Assembly: GCA_041725895.1 (NCBI GenBank)
Contig: JBGRQA010000047.1
Coordinates: forward strand, 1 to 29,614
Direction of reading: 5' to 3'
Source of the DNA: JBGRQA01 sp041725895
GTDB lineage: Bacteria; Bacteroidota; Bacteroidia; Bacteroidales; Marinifilaceae
DNA length: 29,614 bases
Shown: piece by piece, positions 1 to 7,996 of the stretch
Layout: each line of letters opens with the position of its first letter
Numbering within the stretch: position 1 is the first letter of the stretch
Position numbers and translations under genes: made by a program
Notes under the pieces: generated by a model
What the model was told of the DNA's origin: nothing
Database searches by the model: none
Seen by the model: the letters and a program-made list of their open reading frames with translations, nothing else

Positions 1-768
1 GGATACGCTTCCGCAGGTTTTAAGCCCGATGCTTCCTGATAGGTAGATTTTGCAGAAGCATAGTCCTGGGCATTCATTGAGTCATCGGCCTGTGCAATCA
101 AACCGGTATACTTTTCATCCAAGGCTTGCTGTTCGGCTGCCAATCGGGCCTGCTCGGCCAGAATTTCTTCAATCTTTTCAATTTGCGCTTTTGGATATGC
201 TTCTACGGGCTTTAAGCCAGATGCCTCTTGGTAGGTGGATTTTGCAGATGCATAGTTCTGGGCATTCATTGAGTCATCGGCCTGTGCAATCAAACCGGTA
301 TATTTTTCATCCAAGGCTTGCTGTTCAGCTGCCAATCGGGCCTGCTCGGCCAAAATTCCTTCAATCTTTTCAATTTGTGTTTTAGGATACGCTTCCCCGG
401 GCTTTATGCCTGATGCCTCCTGGTAAATAGACTTTGCCGTTGCATAATCCTGGGTATTCATAGAACCATCGGCCTGAGTAATCAGGACTGTGTACTTTTC
501 GTCCAATGCTTGTTGCTCATTTTCCAAACGAATTTGCTCAGCAAGCAACTGTTCTACTTTAGTAATCTGAGTCTGGGGATAAGGTTCTTTCGGTTTTATG
601 CCCAGCGCTTGTTGGTATGCATCGAGAGAAACCTGATATTTCTTGGAACGATAGGCAACATCTCCTTTTTGAATAGCAGTTTTATAAGATTGCTCCATTG
701 CTAATCGTCGGGCTTTCTCTTCCTCTGCTCTGCGATTTGCTTCTTCACTCGCTTTTCGAATCGCATCC
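1..768 (-). repeat. 192-bp in-frame tandem repeat
   Basis: The same DNA landmark (ggata at the YP codons) recurs at 1, 193, 385 and 577, giving an exact 192-bp period (64 codons). Units 1-192 and 193-384 are nearly identical at DNA level, unit 385-576 is more diverged, and 577-768 is the most degenerate. Identity therefore rises toward the C-terminal side, and the array continues past the window edge. This pattern fits recent unit duplication by recombination or slippage. Confidence 0.9.
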
Positions 769-1262
769 CGAATCTGAGAATCATACTCTTTGTCATAATC
801 GAAATCATCCAATTCCGGATCATAGGTGATCATACCCATAGGCTGGTCAAAAACCGAAAGGTCTATACCTTCATAAGCGGGAAAAAGAGAAACTTTAAAT
901 TTAAAAGGCGGAAACTGACTATCCCGTTGTAATATTTCATCAGGAACATAAGTGCTAATACTAACCTTTTTGGTTACGAAACCATTCTTAGAAAAACTGA
1001 GCACATACTCATGCCCGAATTCCAATTTGTATTCAAACTTCCCGTTTCTATCAACCTCCTGAGTCTCGGCTCTTTCTGCATCCTTAAACAAACTTATCGA
1101 AGTTCCTTCCAGGTTTCCGTCCTCCACAATTACCCGTCCAAAAACAGTATATTTTCCCTGAGCATTAGCAAGGTCAATCGAGAGAAGAGACAGGATCAGT
1201 AATAGAATTTGCAATCGAATCAAAATACGCAGTTGGGGATTAATTATTTTGTAAAATCTCAT
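1..1262 (-). CDS. Secreted protein with 64-residue tandem repeats (3' end outside window)
   Basis: An open minus-strand frame runs from ATG at 1262 to the window edge, about 420 codons without a stop. The N-terminus is a signal peptide (hydrophobic RLQILLLILSLLS, likely cleavage after ANA-Q). Residues about 25-95 resemble a carboxypeptidase regulatory-like beta-sandwich (GRVIVEDGNLEGTSISL, DRNGKFEYKL, then YVLSFSKNGF). An acidic linker follows (DDFDYDKEYD), then a charged helix (EEANRRAEEEKARR). From about residue 165 the protein consists of 64-residue repeats with the pattern YxxA-x(n)-YQEASGLKPxEAYPKxQIEKIE followed by Gln/Ala-rich helix and LDEKYTGLIAQADDSM, probably TPR-like helical hairpins with coiled coil. 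Similar architectures occur in Bacteroidota cell-envelope proteins of unknown function. The gene stands alone, with a bidirectional terminator between it and the NACHT gene. I cannot name a function. Confidence 0.85.
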   Translation of the reverse strand, partial: MRFYKIINPQLRILIRLQILLLILSLLSIDLANAQGKYTVFGRVIVEDGNLEGTSISLFKDAERAETQEVDRNGKFEYKLEFGHEYVLSFSKNGFVTKKVSISTYVPDEILQRDSQFPPFKFKVSLFPAYEGIDLSVFDQPMGMITYDPELDDFDYDKEYDSQIRDAIRKASEEANRRAEEEKARRLAMEQSYKTAIQKGDVAYRSKKYQVSLDAYQQALGIKPKEPYPQTQITKVEQLLAEQIRLENEQQALDEKYTVLITQADGSMNTQDYATAKSIYQEASGIKPGEAYPKTQIEKIEGILAEQARLAAEQQALDEKYTGLIAQADDSMNAQNYASAKSTYQEASGLKPVEAYPKAQIEKIEEILAEQARLAAEQQALDEKYTGLIAQADDSMNAQDYASAKSTYQEASGLKPAEAY

Positions 1263-1368
1263 TCCTGTGAAAAAATTGGTGATTTTTATAAAGTTGGGAA
1301 TATTTCTTTACTACACCATAGTAACAAAAAAAATATACAAATATTATATTTTCAGTTGGTATAAATAA

Positions 1369-1395
1369 AAAAAGAGCTTCAAAGAAGCTCTTTTT
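1369..1395. terminator. Bidirectional intrinsic terminator
   Basis: Arms AAAAAGAGCTTC (1369-1380) and GAAGCTCTTTTT (1384-1395) pair perfectly over 12 bp around an AAA loop and end in T-runs on both strands. It lies just downstream of the NACHT gene stop (1415) on the minus strand, so it most likely ends that transcript. Confidence 0.85.
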
Positions 1396-1414
1396 ATTTA
1401 AAATGGAAACTATA

Positions 1415-3967
1415 TTAAACAACAATTCCTTCTGTTGTGATTAGATTTGATGATTTTTCCATCAACAAATTCCTTTCTCCCATGCAAATGGCTTCTTTTT
1501 TCTCTTCGCCCCACTCACTATAAAACATGGCCATTTTCTCCAACAAACCGGCAGAACACAAATCATAATGAGCAAACTCACTAATTTCTATAGCTTTATC
1601 CAAATGATATTCTGCATCCTTTGAATTTCCTTTAGCAAAACAATAATCAGCCATAAAGGAATTGTAAACAATCCGAATAACAAAGCCACGGGCCGGCGAT
1701 AATTCAGTCTTGCTAAACTTTAATATTTGGACCTTCTCCTCATCAACATCCATTCCCAAAGACAATTGGGCATAAAGTTTATAACACTGTAATGCCAAAT
1801 AATTACCGGAAACAACACCTTCCACATGAGTTGCATATAGCTTTTCAGCATCATCCACAAGCATCAATATTTTATTGAATGCTTTCAATTGCAACAAAGC
1901 ATTACAAACAACCAACTCAAACTCCCCATCTCCATTCAACAAATATTCATTTGTGGAGGAATAGGCCATTTCCCTGTAATAAAACAACTTAGTTAGATTG
2001 ATATCATTACTTTCACCAGAAAAGTACAGATTGTAAAGCATCATACCAGACAAACGCACTGCAATAGAATAGGCTGAACAATTTGTATCGGGCTCGTTAT
2101 TCTGCAAAAAGTTATAATACTTACCTGCATCATGTTGATTCATAGAATAAATGGAGGCATGCAACAATATTCCGGCACAAGTAATGGCAGTTCCTTTTCG
2201 CTGATTATTCTTCATAAACTCCTCCACTACAACTCGATAGGAACTCATAAGCCAATTCGTATCCACAAATTTTTCGAACATGAAACTGCAAGCCCTATCA
2301 TTTTGAGCATAAATGGATAGAAGTTCCTTTCCAAAACCATTCAAATTGCGAAATGAACGACCAACCATTTCCATTAGGAAACGATCCTCCAAGGTAGAAT
2401 CATCCAACTCAAAAAACGGAATTAAAGCTTCTTTAGCTTCCTCTCGGTAGGCAAAGCAATAAAGTAAGCCAATAAGGCGATTCTTATATTCAAAACCAGA
2501 AAATTCCTTCTCAATCTTTTGAAACAAATTGAAATCTATTCCTTCGTTATTCTCAATCAGTTGCTTTACAACCAACAATTCGAACAGGAATTGATGAGAT
2601 ATTTGTACATATTTGGTGTAGCTCCCAAATCGATTGTCCATCATCACTTCTGTCAGGATACCATAGGAGAGCATCTCTTCATATGCATAAAAATAATTTC
2701 CAGCAGATTTTAAATGAACGGGGAACAATCTTTTCAACTCATTTTTCTTAACGGCATTTCCTGCCTTCCCGAAATCCTGAATCTTTAGAATTCCCATCAA
2801 GATATCCAGTTTCTCATCCGAAAAACGGGAATAATAGATCTTCTTCTTTAGAAAATCGTTGATTAGATCAATCCCTTCATTTAAGTTATTAACAGAATGC
2901 GGATTGTATAACTTTACAAACAACTCCAGAAAGTATGGATAGGAAATGGTCTGCTTCAAAGAAAAACTTAACTCCTCCCAAATAAAATCGGAATTGACAT
3001 CCTGCTTAATGGTTGCACCCAGAACTTTTTGAATTTCCTCTTCATTTAAAGGATGCATATTGGTTTTATCATTACTTACGTACTCCATGTTCAAACCAAA
3101 CCAAATATCCTTCTGAAAATTCTTATCATTAATTAAAGGACAGGCGAACTTCTCCCATGTTGAATTTCTGGAAGTAATTATCAACTTTATTTTGTCAGAA
3201 TTCTTATGATTGGCAATGAAAGCACTTATTTGCAAGAACAATCGCTCCAGCTTAATTATATCGTAAGTAATTTCGTCAAGCGCATCCAGTATAATAATAA
3301 TCTTCCCTTTACATTTCTCCGGATTTTCGAGAAAGTAATTCAAAATATTTTCGTTAGCATACCCCAACTGATCCTGAATCCAACGATCCAATTTAAAATC
3401 ATTGTTCAGAAAATTGATAAGGAAATCAGCATTCAAAAACAAGGGAATATCCTCTCTTGTGGCCTCCACCCAATTTCGTTGGAACCATTTTCCCAACATG
3501 GAAGATTTTCCGAAACCACCCGGTGCAACGAAACTCATTGCCATTTGATCTGACTCCAGGAAACTGTCAATTCTCTTTTCCGCAAATTCCCGTTCAATTA
3601 CAGCTTCAAATGGAATTCCCGATTGTTCACGAATCAAATTATAGGTATACTCACTTAATTGCAAAGATCTTTTGTGTAAACTATCCCATCGTTCATGAAC
3701 CTCGGTTACCTTGACCTCAACACTATCCTCCAGCTGGGTAAATTCATCCCAGGAATTGTGACCAATGTACCGACTCAAAACGTTTAGGGTAAACTTGGAA
3801 GGAGAAGAGCTAGACTTGAGAAAACCAAACAACCGTCGGATGGTTGTAGTACTCAACATTTCACCCGTTTTTTCAAATACTTCATGGGCCAGAATCTTGC
3901 AATCTTTGGTGTATTGCAACTCCGAACCATACACTTCTAAAACCCCCTTTTTAAGCCTTTCAATCAT
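1415..3967 (-). CDS. NACHT/STAND-type P-loop NTPase with N-terminal HTH-like domain
   Basis: 850 residues. Residues about 1-78 form a small helical domain (LSTTTIRRLFGFLKSSSSPS, then FTLNVLSRYIGHNSWDEF) of a kind seen at the N-terminus of other Bacteroidota proteins; it resembles a helix-turn-helix or adaptor domain. The NTPase core follows: Walker A APGGFGKSS (148-156), Walker B IIIILDALDE (223-232) with the double acidic ending typical of NACHT ATPases, and a sensor-like ITSRNSTW near 274-281. The remaining 500 residues or so are alpha-helical with TPR/HEAT-like texture and no transmembrane segment. STAND NTPases usually couple ligand sensing by C-terminal repeats to oligomerisation. I see no nuclease, TIR or pore effector, so signalling or transcriptional output is as likely as defence. 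The start is 66 bases downstream of a TAACTTTG promoter, and the LytTR regulator gene lies directly upstream. The NTPase call is solid; the biological role is unknown. Confidence 0.88.
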   Translation of the reverse strand: MIERLKKGVLEVYGSELQYTKDCKILAHEVFEKTGEMLSTTTIRRLFGFLKSSSSPSKFTLNVLSRYIGHNSWDEFTQLEDSVEVKVTEVHERWDSLHKRSLQLSEYTYNLIREQSGIPFEAVIEREFAEKRIDSFLESDQMAMSFVAPGGFGKSSMLGKWFQRNWVEATREDIPLFLNADFLINFLNNDFKLDRWIQDQLGYANENILNYFLENPEKCKGKIIIILDALDEITYDIIKLERLFLQISAFIANHKNSDKIKLIITSRNSTWEKFACPLINDKNFQKDIWFGLNMEYVSNDKTNMHPLNEEEIQKVLGATIKQDVNSDFIWEELSFSLKQTISYPYFLELFVKLYNPHSVNNLNEGIDLINDFLKKKIYYSRFSDEKLDILMGILKIQDFGKAGNAVKKNELKRLFPVHLKSAGNYFYAYEEMLSYGILTEVMMDNRFGSYTKYVQISHQFLFELLVVKQLIENNEGIDFNLFQKIEKEFSGFEYKNRLIGLLYCFAYREEAKEALIPFFELDDSTLEDRFLMEMVGRSFRNLNGFGKELLSIYAQNDRACSFMFEKFVDTNWLMSSYRVVVEEFMKNNQRKGTAITCAGILLHASIYSMNQHDAGKYYNFLQNNEPDTNCSAYSIAVRLSGMMLYNLYFSGESNDINLTKLFYYREMAYSSTNEYLLNGDGEFELVVCNALLQLKAFNKILMLVDDAEKLYATHVEGVVSGNYLALQCYKLYAQLSLGMDVDEEKVQILKFSKTELSPARGFVIRIVYNSFMADYCFAKGNSKDAEYHLDKAIEISEFAHYDLCSAGLLEKMAMFYSEWGEEKKEAICMGERNLLMEKSSNLITTEGIVV

Positions 3968-4036
3968 AACGCTTTGTATTTACCTTTCAACCTAACAATT
4001 GCCTGAAAGTAGACAAGTTTTTAGGTCCTCGCAACA

Positions 4037-4044
4037 CAAAGTTA
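4037..4044 (-). promoter_or_regulatory. Predicted -7 element of the NACHT gene promoter
   Basis: On the minus strand this reads TAACTTTG, an exact match to the Bacteroidota -7 consensus TAnnTTTG. It predicts transcription starting near 4031 and a leader of about 65 nt before the ATG at 3967. No convincing -33 element is present, which fits a promoter needing an activator. Confidence 0.55.
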
Positions 4045-4060
4045 TTGGCCCGGAAGTATT

Positions 4061-4093
4061 AATTCGTATTCGTGTAATATGAGTTCGTATTTG
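4061..4093. promoter_or_regulatory. Pair of 12-bp direct repeats, 21 bp apart
   Basis: The plus strand reads AATTCGTATTCG at 4061-4072 and AGTTCGTATTTG at 4082-4093, identical at 10 of 12 positions with a start-to-start distance of 21 bp (two helical turns). They lie between the LytTR regulator stop (4100) and the NACHT promoter -7 element (4037-4044). LytTR regulators are known to bind paired direct repeats on one DNA face, so this is a candidate site for the adjacent regulator. The sequence does not match the classical LytTR consensus closely. Confidence 0.45.
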
Positions 4094-4099
4094 CGCAAA

Positions 4100-4876
4100 T
4101 CACTTTTTCGTGTCAGGAAGCGATTTGGCAAGGCTTTTCAACCGGGAAATGAATTCCTTTTTCTTACTTTCGGAAACATCCACTTGTTTTCCATCATTCA
4201 GAATAATATGTCCTCCCCGCCCTTTGACGTAATGCTCTACAAAATTAAGGTTCACAAGGTGCTTACTATGGACCCTGCAAAAATTCATATCACTAAGGAT
4301 TTCTTCAAAATTATTCAGGGTTTTGGACACGATCAGTTTCTCGTCGTTGATAAGGAAAAATTGGGTGTAGTTGCCACTGGCTTCACAACGAATAATATCA
4401 TTCAATTCCACAACCCGCAGCCCTGTCGAGGAAGGAAGAATAATCTTTTTGTGCTGATTGTTAAGAGATTCGTACAACACCCTAATTTTCTCCGATAGTT
4501 CCATATCCCCCTTGGAGGCTTTATACCTTTCAATTGCTTCCTGCAGCTCTTTGTAATTGATCGGCTTCAACAAATAATGCAAGGCGGAAAACTGGAAGGC
4601 CTTCAATGCATATTCATTGTAGGCTGTTGTAAATATCACTTCAAAATCCCGATAATTCACACGTTCCAATACTTCAAACCCATCACCGTCGGGCATGGCA
4701 ATATCAAGAAAAACCATATCCGGTTGATTCTTCTCAATACACTCAATCCCTGTTTTTACAGATTGAGCCACATCCACCACATCCACATCGGGACAATATC
4801 GTTCTATTAAACGGTTGAGCGTCAGTAGACTCTTATTCTCGTCGTCGATCAATACAGTTCTAATCATAGCGCTCAC
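4100..4876 (-). CDS. LytTR-family response regulator
   Basis: 258 residues. An N-terminal CheY-like receiver holds the acidic pair DDE near residue 11, the phospho-acceptor Asp in VFLDIAMPDGDG (about D58) and the conserved Lys in LLKPINYKEL. A linker leads to a C-terminal LytTR DNA-binding domain from about residue 148 (DIIRCEASGNYTQFF, FCRVHSKHLVNLNFVEHY, VSESKKKEF). The protein should be phosphorylated by the kinase encoded 17 bp upstream and act as a cytoplasmic transcription factor. The annotated start gives MSAMIRTVLIDDE; the second Met (three codons in) is an equally good start. It is co-transcribed with the kinase and followed after 132 bp by the NACHT gene in the same direction. Confidence 0.93.
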   Translation of the reverse strand: MSAMIRTVLIDDENKSLLTLNRLIERYCPDVDVVDVAQSVKTGIECIEKNQPDMVFLDIAMPDGDGFEVLERVNYRDFEVIFTTAYNEYALKAFQFSALHYLLKPINYKELQEAIERYKASKGDMELSEKIRVLYESLNNQHKKIILPSSTGLRVVELNDIIRCEASGNYTQFFLINDEKLIVSKTLNNFEEILSDMNFCRVHSKHLVNLNFVEHYVKGRGGHIILNDGKQVDVSESKKKEFISRLKSLAKSLPDTKK

Positions 4877-4893
4877 AATTTACATATTATTTT

Positions 4894-7881
4894 TTAGAAA
4901 TCCACCGGAATTTTTAATTCAACTCGCGTTCCACAAGCTTCTTGATTCGGATCATAAAGATCCACAAAACGGAGAGACATTTTCCGATCACTCACACTAT
5001 TAAACAGACGAATTCGCTCCTGTACATTACTTATTCCCATCGAATTGTGGCCCCCTCTCCTTTTCTTAATATCCAGTGCCTTTCGCCTTCCAATACCATT
5101 GTCTACCACCACACACAGCAAATACCCCCCATCCAGAATGCGAAAATCCAAGACTAACTTTCCTTGTCTCGGACTTGGCATAATCCCGTGCCAGATAGCA
5201 TTTTCCACGAAGGGTTGAACCAACATAGGGGGAATTTTTATGGCATCCTGATCGATTTCTTCTTCCGTACAAACCTGAAAACAAAAATTATCTTCGAAGC
5301 GAAGTTTCTCCAGATCCATATAAAGATTCAATGTATCAATTACACGGCGCAAAGAGATCTTAAATTCTTTTGAGTTCTCCAATATCATACGCATCAGGGA
5401 TGAAAAATTGGAAAGATAAACATCCGTCATCTCCTCGTCTTTGCCCACTATAAAAGATTGGATGGAATTCAAGGAGTTAAACATGAAATGGGGATTCATT
5501 TGTCCACTTAAAGCCTTTTGCTGGGAAATCAAAAAACTTCTTTTAACCTCAACTCTTTTCTTTTGAATCTTAATCAATTGTAAAACAATCAACAGAAGTA
5601 AACTAAGCGAAAACACACCCAGTAGTATCAGGAAGATCAATTTCTTATAAAAAACATACTTGATCTTCACAAATACCTGAATGGGGTTCTTTCTCCAGTT
5701 TCCAACCCCGTCTCCTATATCCAGGTAAAATCTATATTCTCCCGGGGCCAGCTGAGGAAAATGCACCATTTTATCCTTTGTATAAATCGGAGTTTCATTT
5801 AATCCTACCAACTGGTATCGAAATTGCAATGTCCCGGAATTTTTAAATTCGATTCCTTCAAATTCAAATCCCAGGGAATTCTGGTCGGCTTCCAAAATGA
5901 AACTATCCTGCAAGGTGGTGTCTCGTCCATTGATTTGAATCCTATCAATAAAGCCTCTGGGCGGAATTTCCTTCTGAGAAAAGGAAGCTGCATTAAAACA
6001 AACCAGTCCTTTTTTAGTCCCCAACCAGAGGAAATCACCATGAACAGCAACATCATTGATCTCATTGGTAGGAAGGCCGTCCAATTTTGAATAATTATCA
6101 ACACGATATGGTTGGCCCCCTTTGATATCAATTCTACTCAGACCTTTAATGGTGGTAACAAAAACAGTAGAATCACGATAGGGTATAATTTTTACGACCT
6201 GGCTCAAATCATCATCCAAAACATCCTGAAGCTTCAGCTTTTTCCCCAGAAGATCGATAATTACTCCATTCCGGTTGGTGGCCACCCAAATTTCACCATT
6301 CACGTTGGCCACATCCATAATCCGGTCCTTCAACCAGTGCAGACTATCGTTATAGTTAATGTAAGAACCATCTGAATTACAATACAGACCTTCGTTGGTC
6401 CCAATCCACAATCGGTTTTGATCATCCTCTGCAAAACAATTTACATTCTGTTCCAATCCCATTGCTCTGGAGTAGGAAAGCATCCCCTGGTTTTCAAATT
6501 CCCATACACCATATCGAAACCCCGCATATACCCGGCCATTACTCCCTTTGTAAATCGTATTAATTCGGGGGGTAAACAAATCAGCCAGTAATTTGGATCG
6601 ATTGGATTTATTGTAGGTAGATCCTTCCATAATGGAAAGAGATTTGGGCTCCCCTTTTTCTGTATATTTAAGATATTTTGCTCCCGACAACCAAATATCT
6701 TTTCCCCCCGCGGGAGTGTAAACACGAAGTGAATTCTTTGTTTTACCGTCAACAGGAATTTCTTCAATACTACTTAGTTTTCCATCCTCTATATCCCCGA
6801 AAAACAATTGATGGTCGCTGGTTGTATAAAACAACTTATTGTTTCGAATATCCAAACTAACAATACGATTCTGTTTTCTACCTTCTCCAAACCGATATAT
6901 TTGAAAATCGAAACCGGGAAGAAAATACAAACCATTTTCAATACTCGAAAACCAATAGTTCCCTTCGGTATCATTGAATACCTTCGATATGGTTTCGTCC
7001 TCAAACAAATGTTGCGATTCACCGGTTAAAACACCACCCGGATAACGAAAAATACCATTTCCAATTAATGAGACCCAAAGATCCCCTTGCTTGTCCTTAT
7101 ATAACGTTGCAATATCACTGTTAAATTCCTTTTCGAATACCAATTCTCCTCCTTTAACCCGAAACAACTTGTTGCAAAAAGAGAAAACCACATCATCGTA
7201 GTCCATACGACAAAAAAACTTTCTTCGCGACCGTGCAAACTCCGTAAGCGAAAACCGAAGCGTCCAGGAATCATTACTGTATTTAACCTGGGTAGGAGAT
7301 GAATCGATTACTGGAAAATCGTTGAAACCAAAAATCAAACCTTCGGGAAGATATTGAAAGAAAAGATTGACCTCTTCCCCCTCGCTTCCCAGATGGTATG
7401 GCTGAACATTGGAAGCCCCTGGTGCTATTCGTCCAATCCCTCCATAATTGGTACAAACCCAATGGCTTCCCTGGGCATCAACAAAGAAATTCTCAACCAG
7501 GTAGTTACTGGCAAAAGCCTTAATCTGCTCATCCAATGGATGGGGAACCATACGATCACCGTGAAATTTACAAAGACTTCCATTAAATGTTGCAAACCAA
7601 AGACCTCCATACCGATCCTCAAAAATCCGAATAACAGAATTATCAGTCAACCCGTCATTCGAAGTATAATTTTTGAAAGACGTTCCATCGAAACGGGAAA
7701 CCCCATGGCTGGTAGCAAACCATAAATATCCTTTATGATCCTGCAATATATCAAACACCGCAGCTCCGGCTAAGCCGTCCTCATCGGTCAAATTCCGAAA
7801 GGAATAGGTTTGCCCCTTGACTTCAGCCACCAGGAGAAAAAAGGCAATTGATAAATATATTCGGAAACTATTTATGGACAT
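4894..7881 (-). CDS. Reg_prop/Y_Y_Y sensor histidine kinase, LytS-type
   Basis: 995 residues. A signal peptide (SIAFFLLVAEVKG) precedes a periplasmic double propeller of two-component-regulator repeats (GYLWFATSHGVSRFDG, GGLWFATFNGSL, RLWIGTNEGLY, FLWLGTKKGLVCF). A Y_Y_Y-like domain (FRYQLVGLNE and APGEYRFYLDIGDGVGNW) leads to a single transmembrane helix around 747-770. The cytoplasmic part is a His_kinase (PF06580-type) module with NPHFMFNSLNS at about 796-806 (phospho-acceptor His near 798), then a HATPase domain with an N-box (PFVENAIWHG) and G-boxes (VVDNGIGR, GISNVQERI). Unlike one-piece hybrid systems of Bacteroides it has a separate LytTR partner 17 bp downstream. Reg_prop sensors often detect carbohydrates, but the ligand here cannot be read from the sequence. 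Confidence 0.95.
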   Translation of the reverse strand: MSINSFRIYLSIAFFLLVAEVKGQTYSFRNLTDEDGLAGAAVFDILQDHKGYLWFATSHGVSRFDGTSFKNYTSNDGLTDNSVIRIFEDRYGGLWFATFNGSLCKFHGDRMVPHPLDEQIKAFASNYLVENFFVDAQGSHWVCTNYGGIGRIAPGASNVQPYHLGSEGEEVNLFFQYLPEGLIFGFNDFPVIDSSPTQVKYSNDSWTLRFSLTEFARSRRKFFCRMDYDDVVFSFCNKLFRVKGGELVFEKEFNSDIATLYKDKQGDLWVSLIGNGIFRYPGGVLTGESQHLFEDETISKVFNDTEGNYWFSSIENGLYFLPGFDFQIYRFGEGRKQNRIVSLDIRNNKLFYTTSDHQLFFGDIEDGKLSSIEEIPVDGKTKNSLRVYTPAGGKDIWLSGAKYLKYTEKGEPKSLSIMEGSTYNKSNRSKLLADLFTPRINTIYKGSNGRVYAGFRYGVWEFENQGMLSYSRAMGLEQNVNCFAEDDQNRLWIGTNEGLYCNSDGSYINYNDSLHWLKDRIMDVANVNGEIWVATNRNGVIIDLLGKKLKLQDVLDDDLSQVVKIIPYRDSTVFVTTIKGLSRIDIKGGQPYRVDNYSKLDGLPTNEINDVAVHGDFLWLGTKKGLVCFNAASFSQKEIPPRGFIDRIQINGRDTTLQDSFILEADQNSLGFEFEGIEFKNSGTLQFRYQLVGLNETPIYTKDKMVHFPQLAPGEYRFYLDIGDGVGNWRKNPIQVFVKIKYVFYKKLIFLILLGVFSLSLLLLIVLQLIKIQKKRVEVKRSFLISQQKALSGQMNPHFMFNSLNSIQSFIVGKDEEMTDVYLSNFSSLMRMILENSKEFKISLRRVIDTLNLYMDLEKLRFEDNFCFQVCTEEEIDQDAIKIPPMLVQPFVENAIWHGIMPSPRQGKLVLDFRILDGGYLLCVVVDNGIGRRKALDIKKRRGGHNSMGISNVQERIRLFNSVSDRKMSLRFVDLYDPNQEACGTRVELKIPVDF

Positions 7882-7946
7882 TCGGGTAGATTATAAGAGG
7901 ATGAAGATAATTATTTTTTCATACGGAGAAGAGCTTTGGAAAAAAG

Positions 7947-7973
7947 AAAAGCACCCGAAATTCGAGTGCTTTT
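7947..7973 (-). terminator. Intrinsic terminator after the S9 peptidase gene
   Basis: Arms AAAAGCACCCGAA and TTCGAGTGCTTTT form a strong hairpin (one mismatch). On the minus strand it is followed by a T-rich stretch at 7941-7946. It lies between the peptidase stop (7997) and the kinase start (7881), so these two genes are probably separate transcription units. Confidence 0.8.
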
Positions 7974-7996
7974 ACATATTATCAGTTAATATTAAC

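Noticed and set aside
50..385. Repetitive 111-codon plus-strand frame
   Set aside because: It is the antisense shadow of the 64-residue repeat protein, and its own repetition comes from the 192-bp DNA repeat.
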